DNA of 64,000 nucleotides, taken from NCBI RefSeq assembly GCF_009389715.1, contig NC_052407.1, positions 7,102,475 to 7,166,474 of the forward strand, read 5' to 3'. Position numbers and translations under genes: made by a program. The notes below the pieces were generated by a model, which ran no database searches, was not told the origin of the DNA, and worked only from the letters and a program-made list of their open reading frames with translations. The stretch comes from Phoenix dactylifera (lineage: Eukaryota; Streptophyta; Magnoliopsida; Arecales; Arecaceae). Of this stretch, positions 21,103-32,460 are shown one piece after another (the first letter of the stretch is position 1; every line of letters starts with the position of its first letter).

Positions 21103-22635
21103 ATGCCGCGTAAAACCGTAGTCCGGAAGAGGTCCCGACCCGAGGCCGGTCCCGAGAGGCGCTCCAAGGCTCGGCACGATCCCGCGAGGCAACAACCTCC
21201 GGCTCGTTCCCCGCCGAGGGCGGTTCCCGCAAGGCCGTGCGCCGGGAAGGCCGTCACCACCGGGAGATATGTCGATTTCGACTATCTCTCCCGGGAGGGT
21301 TTCACCATAGGTGAGAGATTGCGTGTCCAGGGCTTAGAGTATTTCCTCACATTAGATCTCCCAACTTACCCTGGATTAGTTAGAGAGTTTTACGGTACCG
21401 TCCATCGAGGAGATGGGGGTATCGAGGACACGGTAGCCGGTGTCCCTCTGTTCATTACGGAGGATCTTATTGCCCACATCCTCCACCTTCCACAAGTAGG
21501 GGTGGCTCCCACACACCCCGAGGACAGGGTTGAGGCCCTTACGGCCATTCTAGGGCATCCACCCCAGTCACCCTTAGACGAGGTATCCGCTAGCTCACTT
21601 CCGATTGAGGTGCGGATCCTCCTGAGTATATTGTCTAGTTCCATCTTCCCTAAGACCGGGAGATTTGATTTTGTATCTGAGAGAGACCTAGCTCTCATGT
21701 TCTACATGCTTCAGGACACCCCAATCAACTTCCCCAAACTCATTTATCGATACCTGTGTGAGCCACTAGACAGACCTAGGCTCACCCTACCCTACGGTAT
21801 GGTATTCACTCTGTTGTTTAGGGAGTACGAGATTTCTATTCCTGAGGGGGAACCCTTTCGCGCATTGCGATGGACTGATCGCATGCGTCCGGGGACCCTA
21901 CACAGGATGGGGTTTCGGAAGATAGAGGGGACATAGGTTAGGAAGTCCTCCATCACCACACAGACCACCAGACACTCCCCTAGTCCTGAGCCAGATTCTG
22001 ACTATCCTGACTTACCGGACTTTCCATCCACTTCTGCTCCTACCACCTCCGCCGGACCCTTCTCCTCGGCTCCACCACCCATGGAGGTCCGCATCGCTCC
22101 TGAGCAGCTCAGGGAGCTGCGGCAGGAGATAGTCCGAGATCTGCGGGATAATCTGCTTCGGGAGCTCCGAGGTTCAGTGCTTGCTCCCTCTCCCGCTCCA
22201 TCTTCAGCGTTGGTCCCTTCCCTGACGGCCGTGACTGACATGACGGCTCATGTGCGGGAAGAGATCTACAACATGAGGACTTTGCTCCAGGCCCAGTTCC
22301 ATAGCCTGAGTGAGGTCACGAGCACCACTCGACAGATGCGGGATGACATAGGACGTGACATGCACACCACTACCGAGGGGGCCGAGCACTTGTCGAATGT
22401 GCTCATCGACAAGCTGGACGCACTTCAGACGTCGGTGACTGAGCTCTCCACTACACATAGCAGAGCCACTTTGTCGATTATCACTCAGCTCGGGCATGTT
22501 ACAGATGCAGTCACCCTCCTCATGGAGCAGAGCAGATTGAGAGGAGGAGCCACATCCTCGAGAGGAGGAGCCACATCCTCGAGAGGAGGAGATACATCTT
22601 CGAGAGGAGGAGCTACATCCTCGAGGAGACCATAG
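21103..22635 (+). pseudogene. Third ORF of the Sirevirus (envelope-like position), in-frame TAG
   Basis: One frame of 511 codons interrupted by a single in-frame TAG (21934-21936), giving 277 residues before and about 232 codons after. The first half is basic (RKRSRPEAGPERRSK), then globular with YLSREGFTIGERLRVQGLEYF and VAGVPLFITEDLIAHILHLP. It resembles the plant 'putative transposon protein' domain (Transposase_32-like) by pattern only. The second half is Pro/Ser-rich, then a predicted helical/coiled-coil region, and ends in four RGG-x-TSS heptads encoded by 21-bp DNA repeats (22541-22625). I see no signal peptide or clear membrane span, so an envelope role is not supported. Sireviruses often carry an ORF here. 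The TAG may be a mutation, or less likely a readthrough site. Confidence 0.75.
22541..22625 (+). repeat. 21-bp coding minisatellite (RGG-x-TSS) at the end of the third ORF
   Basis: Four tandem 21-bp units of the form AGAGGAGGAGCCACATCCTCG, the third and fourth slightly diverged, encoding RGGATSS, RGGATSS, RGGDTSS and RGGATSS. Confidence 0.92.
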
Positions 22636-23350
22636 CTGTTTTTTGTGTTTTGTTTTGACATGTATTGTTTTTGCTTTACTTATTGTATTCTCAAATGTAT
22701 TTACATACAAATCAATACAATGAGTAGCCATATCTTCTTCAATTCTGTGCCATTTGATCTATGATTGATTGTGTGCTTACCTCCTTTTTGATACGATGAC
22801 AAAAAGAGGGAGAAATATGTATAAAATATGTAAAAGGAATCAATAAAAATCAATATAAAAAAAAAACTTTTAAAACACACAAAAATTTGTTCTAAGTGGA
22901 TTTGGTACCTCGAGGCTCATTATCTCTCTTTTGGGGCTCCTAATGGAGTAATCTCCAGAATCTATTCAAGGGATATTCGGAGATTAGCTGAATCCTACTC
23001 AAGAACAAATTGACAGATTTTCCCTCTAAAAACCAAAAATTTAAAAGTCAAAAATTCTTATGAATCAAAACAAAGTAGATTGCATATGTTGAGGGGGAGA
23101 ATCTGAATTTTAAGCAAGCTAAATCATTAAAGATATATAAGCCAAACAATTGATTGCATGATATGAAGGCTTATATAATTCCAAATGAAAGGGGGAGCTT
23201 TAACTCCGAAATTTATTGTTCACACCTTTCAAACTTGGATAAATTAAATTACCAGACATCTGAATTCATTTATGGATTTTACTTCCTTGTTTATAGAGCA
23301 ATTCACTTTACATATACTCAATGTTTTGTCATCATCAAAAAGGGGGAGAT
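22636..23350 (+). promoter_or_regulatory. 3' noncoding region with multiple polypurine tracts
   Basis: AT-rich, with purine tracts resembling the plus-strand primer: AAAAAGAGGGAG (about 22801), GAGGGGGAG (about 23092), AAAGGGGGAG (23188-23197) and the one next to the LTR, AAAAAGGGGGAGAT (23337-23350). Several such tracts before the 3' LTR are characteristic of Sireviruses. Only the last is expected to prime the LTR. Confidence 0.8.
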
Positions 23351-25326
23351 TGTGGAGTGATTGATTAAAACCCTATTTGATTTTGATGAGCTCAAAGCAT
23401 TTGAGTATATCTCTTGTTTACTAATGAATTCAATTAAGTGTTTCAGTGAAAATCTTGTCTAAGTGTCTCTAGACTTGGTTCATAATATTTTGGATAAGTT
23501 AAGAAGTCAGCTTGAACCAAAGTCTGAGACTCGAGTCGACTCCAGAGTATCACGAGTCGACTCCAAGCGTATCAAGTTCACTGGCACGAGCTCGAGTCGA
23601 CTCCGGATCAGTACGAGTCGACTCCGACTGAGAACAGACAGACGAACAGAAAGCATCAACTCAAAACCTGTCAGCGAGTCGACTCCTGAACTGCGCGAGT
23701 CGACTCCGATGTTCACCGAGTCGACTCCAGGGTAGTATGAGTCGACTCCTAGGAGTCACAGGCAGAAAAGTCAGAGAGCAGTTTTCGGGTCTGAGATTCG
23801 AGTCGACTCCAGTGGAACGCGAGTCGACTCCGATGGTTGGCAAGTCGACTCCAAAGAAAGTGAGAGTCGACTCTCAGAGGAACACAAGGAAAAAGTCAGA
23901 GAACATTTTTCGGACTCTGAGATTCGAGTCGACTCCCGCAATACGCGAGTCGACTCCTAGACACCGCGACCCCAAAGAAGACAGAAGACCAATCTGTTGT
24001 GTCTGAGAGCCGAGTCGACTCCTAGAAAGCTCGAGTCGACTCCAAGGCAGCGGTACACCAAAAGGGCAGAAGACTTAGTTTCGGAAACTGAGAGCCGAGT
24101 CGACTCCGGGGAAGTTCGAGTCGACTCCAAGACTGGACGAGCCAAAAGACAGAAGATCGGGAGTTCGGGCTCTGAGCGCCGAGTCGACTCCCAGGACAGT
24201 CGAGTCGACTCGAGTTGGCCAAGTTGAAAATTGGCTCCGTGGACTTCATGAGATGAGCCGACTCCGAAAATGCCAAGTCAGCTCCAGAAGTTGGCGAGTC
24301 GACTCCGGGTCAAGACGAGTCGACTCCCAGTCAAAGAGGCTACTTTAATTCAAATCCGAAACAGTTGCCGAGTCGACTCCAGAAAAGCATGAGTCAACTC
24401 CCGCTACAGCCGAGTCAACTCCTGATCGCGCGAGTCGACTCCAACCCACCAACGGACATATTGTCAGGCTGTGCAGAGTGTGCAGAACGGGCAGAAAAAG
24501 GTCTCTAACGGCTAGTTTCCGTGGGGGTTGGTTTAAATAGCCACAGAGGACTGTAGCAAAGTAGAGAACAACCATTCCACTCAAAGTAATCAAGCTTTCA
24601 ATCTCTGCAACCTGGTTTTCAACGAAAAGAGGGAAGAGCAACATTAACTGCATCCACCTACTTCTTCCCAACATTGAAAGAGATCTCCTCCTGCATTCAA
24701 GTCGACCAGACATTCAAGAGGAGACCCGAAGTTCAAGAAGTCCTACTCTACTCCAACTCAAACGTGTTTGAGGGCTTCTAACTTCTCTTTTGTTTATATT
24801 GTTATTTATCTGCTTTTGAGAAGCTCTGTTTTTTCTGTTACTCCTTTTTTACTTCCATCTTGTCTTTGCTTGGTTCAATCGGGGGATTGAATCAAGGGTA
24901 TTGAGGTTGGTTGGTGAGCCGAGTGTAAAACCAACGTGTAAGGGTTCGATTGTGATCCCGGGAAAACAATCGGGTTGGTTCTAGTCGGTGAGCCTGGGAA
25001 AACCGACCGAGTTCGTTGTGAGCTCGTAAAACAACAAGTTTGGTTGTGAGCTTGGAAAACAACCGGCTGTAATCCAAGGGGTTATAGTGAATTCCCAAGT
25101 GAGACTTGGGGAGTGGACGTAGGAGCAAGGGTTAGCTCCGAACCACTATAAAACATTGTGTTTGTGATTGTTTGTCTCTCTCTATCTCTCGCATTTCATT
25201 CACCGCACATAGAAACTAATTAATCATCTCGCTAAAGAATTAATTAGTTATCCACAAAAGATTTAATAGCCAAATTATTTTAAAACCCAATTCACCCCCC
25301 CTCTTGGGTTGTCTATCTGGGCAACA
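23351..25326 (+). repeat. 3' LTR of the Sirevirus
   Basis: Same length as the 5' LTR, with about 15 substitutions and no indels by eye. Two palindromes corresponding to 14789 and 14810 are changed from GAGTCGACTC to GAGTCAACTC (near 24391 and 24412), leaving 23 exact copies. Other changes include A/G pairs across U3 and one G/T near the TATA-like box. Ends GGGCAACA before the target copy AAAAC. Confidence 0.95.
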
Positions 25327-25331
25327 AAAAC

Positions 25332-26177
25332 CAAACAATACCGTGAAATATCTCATTTTCTATGTGTTTTCACTAACACAAAGCATGTAAGAAACAGAAA
25401 CAACATATGTACAAGAATGAATGTCAAAACAGTCATACATAGTCATACTACTGAATATAGAATAACGTATTTTGCATATAATGCAAACAATTGTTCCAAT
25501 GGGGGATCCATAAATCCATTTGCATAGCAAACCACAAAATAGTTCAGAACAGATATAAATTTGGTTTGCTCCAATAACTAAAAGATTAAAATGCTTATAC
25601 AGTGAATGACAAATAGTAACAAGATTTTAAAAATATTTTATTGGTTATGAGTATTAACCAAGTCTCATTCACCCTCTTCAGCAATGGAAAGTAATCCACC
25701 AAATTCATAAAATCATCAATATTCGGTGTATCCAGTGAAAATTTCTCATAGATGCCAATGTATTGTTTTCTAAAGGAGCATATCCTCTCTTTCGCTATAT
25801 TATTGTAACTATAAAAATATCTGATTTTTTTATCATCGTTTTAATCTCTACTGAGCATTCTTAGAACATTCTTCCAAGAACCACCATGCTGACAAACAAA
25901 TCCCCCAACAAAGCAAGATAACCAAACAAACAAATAACCTGCCATTAAGCTATAAACTTCAGTGGGTAATCCAAAGGCCTCGAGATAAAACGCTGTCCTC
26001 CTCCATTATGACTAGTACTCACCTTAACCATCTAAATTTCCACTAAACAAGAACGATTCTGCAAGATCTGACCGATTTCATATGATCTCGAAAGAGACAA
26101 CGGAAAGATCAAACCCTAAAACATCTTTGAAAAAATCAGAACATTATTCCAATTGAGAAGGGGAACGAGAGATGAAC
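25332..26177. other. Right flank of the Sirevirus, probable intron of the At2g23090-like gene
   Basis: AT-rich with no exon found on either strand. It starts immediately after the donor of exon 2 of the minus-strand gene at 26178, so it is most likely the beginning of intron 2, into which the retrotransposon inserted. Confidence 0.5.
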
Positions 26178-26398
26178 CTGGATGGTCATGGCCTTCTTGT
26201 TGGATTCCAACTGGCTCCCTGCACCGAAAACGTCAAAACAGTCGATCGATCGGTGAGAAAACAGCTCGAAATCTAAAGAATTCCAACAGATCGAGACATC
26301 GAGAGAGGGGGGATGAGATCAAAACCCTTGGGGGGCTTGTTCTTCTCCACGTTCCTCTCGCGCGCCATCTTCGACTTCTGCCCGTTGCCTCCTCCCAT
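26178..26398 (-). CDS. At2g23090-like small zinc-finger protein, exons 1-2 only (3' exon missing)
   Basis: Exon 1 (26398-26326) encodes MGGGNGQKSKMARERNVEKN and a short continuation. Exon 2 (26218-26178) encodes GSQLESNKKAMTIQ. Splice sites are G|GTTTTG, GTGCAG|GG and CAG|GTTCAT. The first 38 residues match the conserved start of a plant family of about 75-80 residues related to At2g23090, whose second half carries a C2H2-type zinc-binding segment (family knowledge). That half should lie in a third exon at lower coordinates. I could not find it in 25332-26177, 13373-13748 or 12166-13272. The Copia insertion lies downstream in the presumed intron 2, followed by the N gap, so the exon is either in the gap or lost. 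Function in the family is unknown. Confidence 0.8.
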
Positions 26399-26419
26399 CT
26401 CCGCTACCTTTCTCTTCTC

Positions 26420-29400
26420 TTCTTCTCTTCGAGGTTTCTTCCTTCGTTCGCTGCTCAGTCCCAAGAAGGGAGAAGGGGGCGGAAGGGAAGCGTCGCGGTG
26501 GGGGGAAGGCAGGGGCTGGAGCTGAGCGAGAGGGGAACGAGAGAGGCCCGGAAAATCTTGGAAGCGATCCAAGGGTTAATAAGAGGAAGATAAACAGAGA
26601 GAGAGAGAGATGTATAAAAAAGCGTGGCTTCGTGGACAACGGGAATAGATGCAAGCGGAATTATAATAGTCTGATACGGGATTGCTTTAAGTGATATTTT
26701 TTTAAAAAAATTTCTGGTAATGACCTCCTGATCCTAGATTCCAAATTCCCTATAATTTCGTGTAGTATTCCTTTTTTTTCACAAAAAAACCCTTCCCAGA
26801 TTGGTATTTGTACATCGCTATAGTCTAAGCTGGTTTACACTTTATATTAAGCCCCTTGTTTTAGATGAGTTGTAAGAAGCTAGTCCTTTCTCTTAATGAT
26901 TATTTTAGTCTTTTAGATCCATATATTGTAGGGCTTTTCTTTTTTTTATCTTTTGAAGTAGGTCCTTTGCGTTGGTCAAAAGCATCAAAATCATTCTATT
27001 TTAGAGAAAATATTATAGCTTGCTCAGAATATGATTGGCATAGCGATCATTGTTCAAAGTGATTCCTCACTCTAATTAACTCTACGAAAGAAAGTAGTAG
27101 CTTCACATGTTCGAGGATATTCAAAGCTACCTTAAACACATATTTCTATTAAAATACAGAGGTTAACAGAAATACAAATTGGATTATCAATAAAGGTCAG
27201 TTGGAAGAAACCAGCCTGTTTCGGGATCATGCGCCACTCGATTCTTGCAATATTTTGCATTTTGATATTTTATCTATTTATATTGAGTTGCCGGAAACCT
27301 CCTTTTCTTGTTTTGTTTAAAAATATATATATATTTTGTAGTAAAAAGAATCATTCCACTTCAATCCTTCTTAATATTTACTCAACTTCAAAGTGCTCCT
27401 TTCCTTTGATATATTAGCCTCTTCACTAGAGCCATATCATGCGCCACGTATCACCATTTTGGAAGAGCTTTATCTCCCTTTTGCTCTACTCATGCTTGGT
27501 TGTATTATTGCCACTAGTTTTAAGAAAGCTTGAGTGGCCAAACTGCAGTTTATACGTCACTAGGTGAAAACCCAATCCAAACGCAAAACTAGGCGAGAAT
27601 AAGTACTTTGCAGGAGGTGATGTTATAAAACGAAATAATTCCATACCATTAGCCGTCTAATATTGACTTTAAGAGCAACGTAGCCGCGGACCGCTTTGCC
27701 AGTGGTCTTATCCGATCTCCACCGGAGAGGAGAGAGAAAAAAAAGATGGCATGCTGTTTTTGGAATAAAGTAATGCTTTCAAGGAAAAGCTCAATAAATG
27801 GAGAAGCGGCAGTTGGCAGTTGCTAACCTGTGGTGGACAGGGAGGACAGGTGTACGTAGGGCCCACTCACCCCTACATCAATGAGTGTGCCTCCTGAGCT
27901 GTCCTCCACTTTGACGATGTATCACGTGACAGAGGACCTGCAGTCTTAAATTTTTTTTTTTTTTTTTTTTTTGCACCATGCACTAATGTCGCATAAGTTC
28001 AACCAACATAGTAAAAAAAATAAATAGATAACTCAACAGTAAAGACATTAGATTAGAAACTGCAAGATGCTTAGAGATTCCCAAATATAGATAATGATAA
28101 AATTTATTTTAAATTTGATCCGAATATATATATATATATTATAATTTTTTAAATAAAAATAATTTATATGTGAAAAAAATATTTTTTATAATTTTATGCA
28201 AAACTCTATCCATCTTGTAAACAGAAATCTGGGATCCATCACAACCTCAATCTAGTCAAAATCTGGGATCCAAAATCTGTGCAGGTTCCATATCTATTGT
28301 GGATCCTTTTCATAGACTGCAGATATTGTGACATCTTGGTATCCTTAATAATATTATAAAGCAAACTTCCAGCTTGAATGGATATCCAAATAATCTCCTA
28401 TCTTTCTAACAGGAATACATAATTTATCAACCAAAATGCTGAACCGGAACAACAGTAAAAGTGGCCAATCTCTCTAGAGGTGTTTTGTGAGTCACAAATA
28501 AGAAGCTATCTAAAGTGCTCTATAAAGTACTGTATTTTGATCTTTTTAGATATAAACGTATTAAAATTATATAAATTATTTATTTTAGCAAAAAAAAGAA
28601 GAAGAAGAAGAAGGAGAAGAAGACTGTAAGAGCCATTGGTTGGTGGGGTGGTTGCACACTGCATACATGAAAAGCATGAGTACTTGCGTATCGATAGGCT
28701 GATACAAAGTTCTCATAACAGGTCTCTTCTTAATTTTTGAGGATAACAATAGAAGCAGTGGTCATATTATCCAAGCCGAACTTTTGGGAAAAATTCCATA
28801 TAGGTCTTGAACCCTGGACATCCTCTTCCTCTCAAGTGATATGCAGGGGAGGAGTCCTATTTGCATAGTTTTTTACGACTTTCAAAGAAAATGAAAAATG
28901 AACTACATAGTGTCAGAAAAGTAAGGAAATTAGCTCACAGGCTGCATTTTTATGTGAAGCTGCTATTCTTGGTTAATGGAAGGAACAACTTTAGGCAAGA
29001 AGGCGACATACTTCAACATAAATTCTCTGCATTTAACTCAGTCCCAAGCTAAGCCTGGTATTAGTATATAGACCTAAGGTTGGAGCAAGTCTTGAACTTT
29101 GGGCACAAATAAATATTCGTGAAATCAGACGCAGAGCAGTTCCAATGAAAACCAGCTGGAATCAATTGAGGAATGATACAAAATTATTTAGAAACGATAC
29201 CAATGATCATCCAGATTCGGCCCAAGCAAAATCCTGAAAGGGTTATGTCTAGTCCCAAATTTTAATTTAAATCCAGCTAATAGAGTTCTAAGATGATCAG
29301 TTTAAAGCCATGCAGTGCCTATATTTTTAGTAACCTCGCTTAGATTACTATTTTATTTGTGTATCAAAAACAAATTTATGGAAAAACAATCAAGTCTATA

Positions 29401-30989
29401 CTCCTTTATTTTGAATACCTTCTTCTTGAGTAGAAGAAACACCAAAGACAGCATGAGAATCTTAACAGTAAAATAATAAATCTTCTCCTTTCCCTTTTTC
29501 ACTTCTGAAACTCTCCTTCTAAGGTGGTTTTTAAATTACCTTCCTTGGTTTTGTCGTAAATTCATAACATGCATAAATATATATTTAAAATCTTAGCTCC
29601 CCTTCAAACCTGATTTAACTTTGAATTTTCTGGGTTCGGAAAAAAAAAGAAACGTCAACAAGAAAATAAAAAATATTTTATATTTAGTTGGAATATTTGT
29701 AAAAAATCTATAAAAATAAATTTTTAGTATTTAATAAAAAAAAATTTACGTCGAGCATGAAAAAATTCAATTCTCACCAGCTGCGCATTAGAGTTTTTTT
29801 TTTTTTGGAGGGGGGGGGGGGGAGGGGCGGACGTTGGCGAAGCACGGCAGGAGCGAAGGTTGATGGTATTACGACAGCTCATGATCTTGCGGAGGAGGAT
29901 GCCAAAATTGAAAGATGTCGGTCTTGGTGCTAAGATTTTCCGGGCCGGGTGATGTGGCGGGGGTCAAGATAGCTAGGTGATATGGGAGCAGCTTTTATAT
30001 AGTACTAGAAGGTTGACTATTTTTGACAATTTTGATAAAGATCGATTAAGTTTGGCACAATCAATTATAAACTAATTAAAATTTTAATAAAAAATATATC
30101 TAAAATAATTCTACCAGTCGACGAGCCTGCATCTCTCGCCGGAGGCACTACTCGTCGTAGAACCACTTATTGGAACCCAGAAACCACCCATGAGGGATTC
30201 CTCCAGCGCGACAAGAGGGGTGGAGGCCACCAAGGGTGGAGATCAGCGGTGAAAAGAGAAGAATGGGGTTCGGGCGAGGGATCAGAAGAGATACTTCTCT
30301 CCCTTATTGGAAATGACCCAAAACTTTTAATTTTTAATGGTTAACAGAGTTAGCGTACAAGAGATCATGAAGCTGAAATGATTACGAATGAGCTAATTTA
30401 TCCCAGACCTTCATATACCTGCTTTCAAAAATCAGACCTTCAAATATATCCCAGAAAAATCCTGCACAAAATATATGATATCTCCGTGATATAATCTAAT
30501 TTATCAGGAAAAAAAAACATCAAAATACAAAATACAAGATATGATTTCAAAATTCGGTTTCCAAAACAGACTAATAACAAGAACTCCATTGGGAACGGAA
30601 CCAGCATGGGATAGCTTTGATCGAGGAGTTGGGCTTTTCTTTACTGATGAATCGATTACATTATGTACCGATTAACTCGTTGGTTCTAAAAATGGATTAG
30701 ACTTCATTCCTGGTTCATCGCTCATCACCACCATGAGATATATTTTGAGATAGATCAGATTTTCGAACTATATATAAATTTATTTTAAAACCGGTTTTGC
30801 ATACATAGTCCAGAGTCCAGTTTTCCATCCGATTTTACAAAACAGACTTTAATAAAAAAATTTAAAAAATATATATTATTCAAAAAGGTACTTGGCTGGA
30901 GCTCTCTCTGACAGTGCCCTCTCTGCTACAACGATAGCTCACATAAGTCTAGTATAAGTATTATCAGCCGAATTAAGAAAAATAAGACG
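26420..30989. other. Long AT-rich intergenic region, no gene seen
   Basis: Begins with GA/CT-rich promoter or leader sequence of the minus-strand gene at 26398 (GA tract at about 26594-26610), then AT-rich DNA. It contains a poly(T) run near 27950-27972 and a poly(G) run near 29811-29822 after a T run. No open frame shows a protein family, and no element ends with target duplications were found. Confidence 0.45.
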
Positions 30990-31093
30990 AAAAAATTTAG
31001 ACCATTTTTTGATTTATGCGTATCGTCCTTGTGCAGGAGCCATGCTAATCTCCTTTATATGGTTCTAATTTTATCGGATGTCTCTGAAAAGAC
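30990..31093 (-). pseudogene. U6 spliceosomal snRNA pseudogene
   Basis: Read on the minus strand it aligns end to end with plant U6: a 5' stem-loop (GTCTTTTCAGAGACATCC for GTCCCTTCGGGGACATCC), CGATAAAATTAGAAC, AGATTAGCATGGCTCCTGCA, CAAGGACGATACGCATAAAT and a T-rich 3' end. Many changes are transitions. The catalytic ACAGAGA box is altered (ATAAAGG) and the 5' stem is weakened. No TATA box or upstream sequence element is visible where a functional plant U6 gene would need them (about 31120-31165). It is therefore a retroposed or decayed copy. Confidence 0.88.
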
Positions 31094-31769
31094 CATCGTC
31101 CCTTCATTCTCTCCCAAAACCACTCCTCTCTCCCTCTATTTCTCTCTTTCTCCAGTTCTCTCCCAAAGCCATAGCGATCTCCTCACCTCTTTGTTTTTCC
31201 CGTTTTTTCCCCAAACAGCCAGTGCCCTGCCTTTGTAGGCAACTGGACCTCCCGCCCTCGCTTTATCTCTCCATTCCTCTCCCTACTCTAAACCTTTCTT
31301 CTTGTCACCATACAAGGAGAACATCAACGACTTAACAGTTCAGGCATTCTTATCTTTTTTTTTTTTATTATTTCTTGGATTTTGGCTGTCTTGTTGCTCG
31401 ACATCCATATATTGATTTAATATGACATATCATGCATCCGTTTGGTGCTAGAAATCCATTATATTAAGAATCATGTGCAAAGTGACATCGATGGTGAAAA
31501 ATCCACAAGAGCATAAAGAGCTAAAGAAAACCCTTGCATGATAACTTAGAAAGATATAGCTTAAAATGAAACAGTATGATGGTTTTACATGTTTACGTTA
31601 AATCAGGAACAAATCCCTTTTTGGCATTCAAAAATGCATCATAGTAGAATGGATATGTCAATCATTAGTTTCAACTTTCAGATTGTCTTTGTTTTCCATA
31701 AATCCAGCAACTTAGAAGCACCGAGAATATTAAACAAATAATTTATCTTTTTTTGAGCAAAATGGTGGG
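31094..31769. other. Intergenic, CT-rich then AT-rich
   Basis: A CT-rich stretch at 31094-31310 gives accidental open frames, followed by AT-rich DNA. No gene seen. Confidence 0.4.
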
Positions 31770-31774
31770 GTTAC

Positions 31775-32455
31775 TATCACACCCCAAACTCATCACCCGG
31801 GTTGGCCACATGACACGGTCATACGCTTCCTAGGACAAAACCCTAAAAAATATGCTAGGCCTGAAAAAGTTATTACAACCTCAATATCTATGAACAAAAA
31901 TAATCTCATTTCATAACAAGTAATAAACTTTATACATAATTACAAAATTCATTCATCCAACCAAGAATAATGATGCTCTATCTATTTCATCCCTTTCATT
32001 TGTGATCTCAACCATAGCCAAATACTAAAAAAGAGAGAAAAATGATTGTGCGCTTTACGACCTAGTAAGAAGCTCTGCACATTTGCACCAATAAAATAAT
32101 ATAGTTTGAAAATAGCAATCAATACCAAAATAAAAATATAAATTATGAAATCGCTTTTCAAACATCCAATACAACTCAATTAAACCAACAAGAAAGAAAT
32201 CCAGAAAAGAAGCTTGGAGTTCGTGGTTATTTCTCAAAAGATTAGTGATGGAATTCAACGAAGGAGGAGGACTTTAATAGATGAGAACCTAAAGTTTTAG
32301 ATAAACTTGGATTGCCCTAGGAGTCTCAGATTCCGCCGAGATAAACTTGGGAGTCTTCTTCCTCGCCCACTCCGCCCACACGTGCAGCGCACGTGCTCCC
32401 CCACTCTAGGGCCCTCACAGGCCGGCCCAATAGCCCAAGGGATTGGGCTATTACA
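31775..32455 (+). mobile_element. Solo LTR, 681 bp, with perfect 5-bp target duplication
   Basis: Flanked by GTTAC at 31770-31774 and 32456-32460. It starts TATCACACCCCAAACTC, probably a mutated TGTCACACCC, a start common in plant Gypsy LTRs, and ends GGGATTGGGCTATTACA. No internal domain or second LTR is nearby, so it is what remains after LTR-LTR recombination. Orientation and the Gypsy assignment are inferred from the ends only. Confidence 0.75.
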
Positions 32456-32460
32456 GTTAC

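Larger units (their letters stand above)
13749..25326 (+). mobile_element. Complete LTR retrotransposon, Ty1/Copia, Sirevirus type, 11,578 bp
   Basis: Two LTRs of identical length (1,976 bp), TG...CA ends and a perfect 5-bp target duplication AAAAC (13744-13748 and 25327-25331). A primer-binding site complementary to initiator tRNA-Met follows the left LTR. The order is gag, protease, integrase, reverse transcriptase, RNase H, which is Copia. Sirevirus membership is inferred from the large LTRs with clustered palindromes, the long gag, several polypurine-tract-like motifs before the 3' LTR, and an extra ORF between pol and the LTR. By eye the LTRs differ at about 15 of 1,976 positions, 14 of them transitions, with no indels, so the insertion is recent. 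The gag frame is broken, so this copy probably cannot mobilise itself. Confidence 0.95.
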
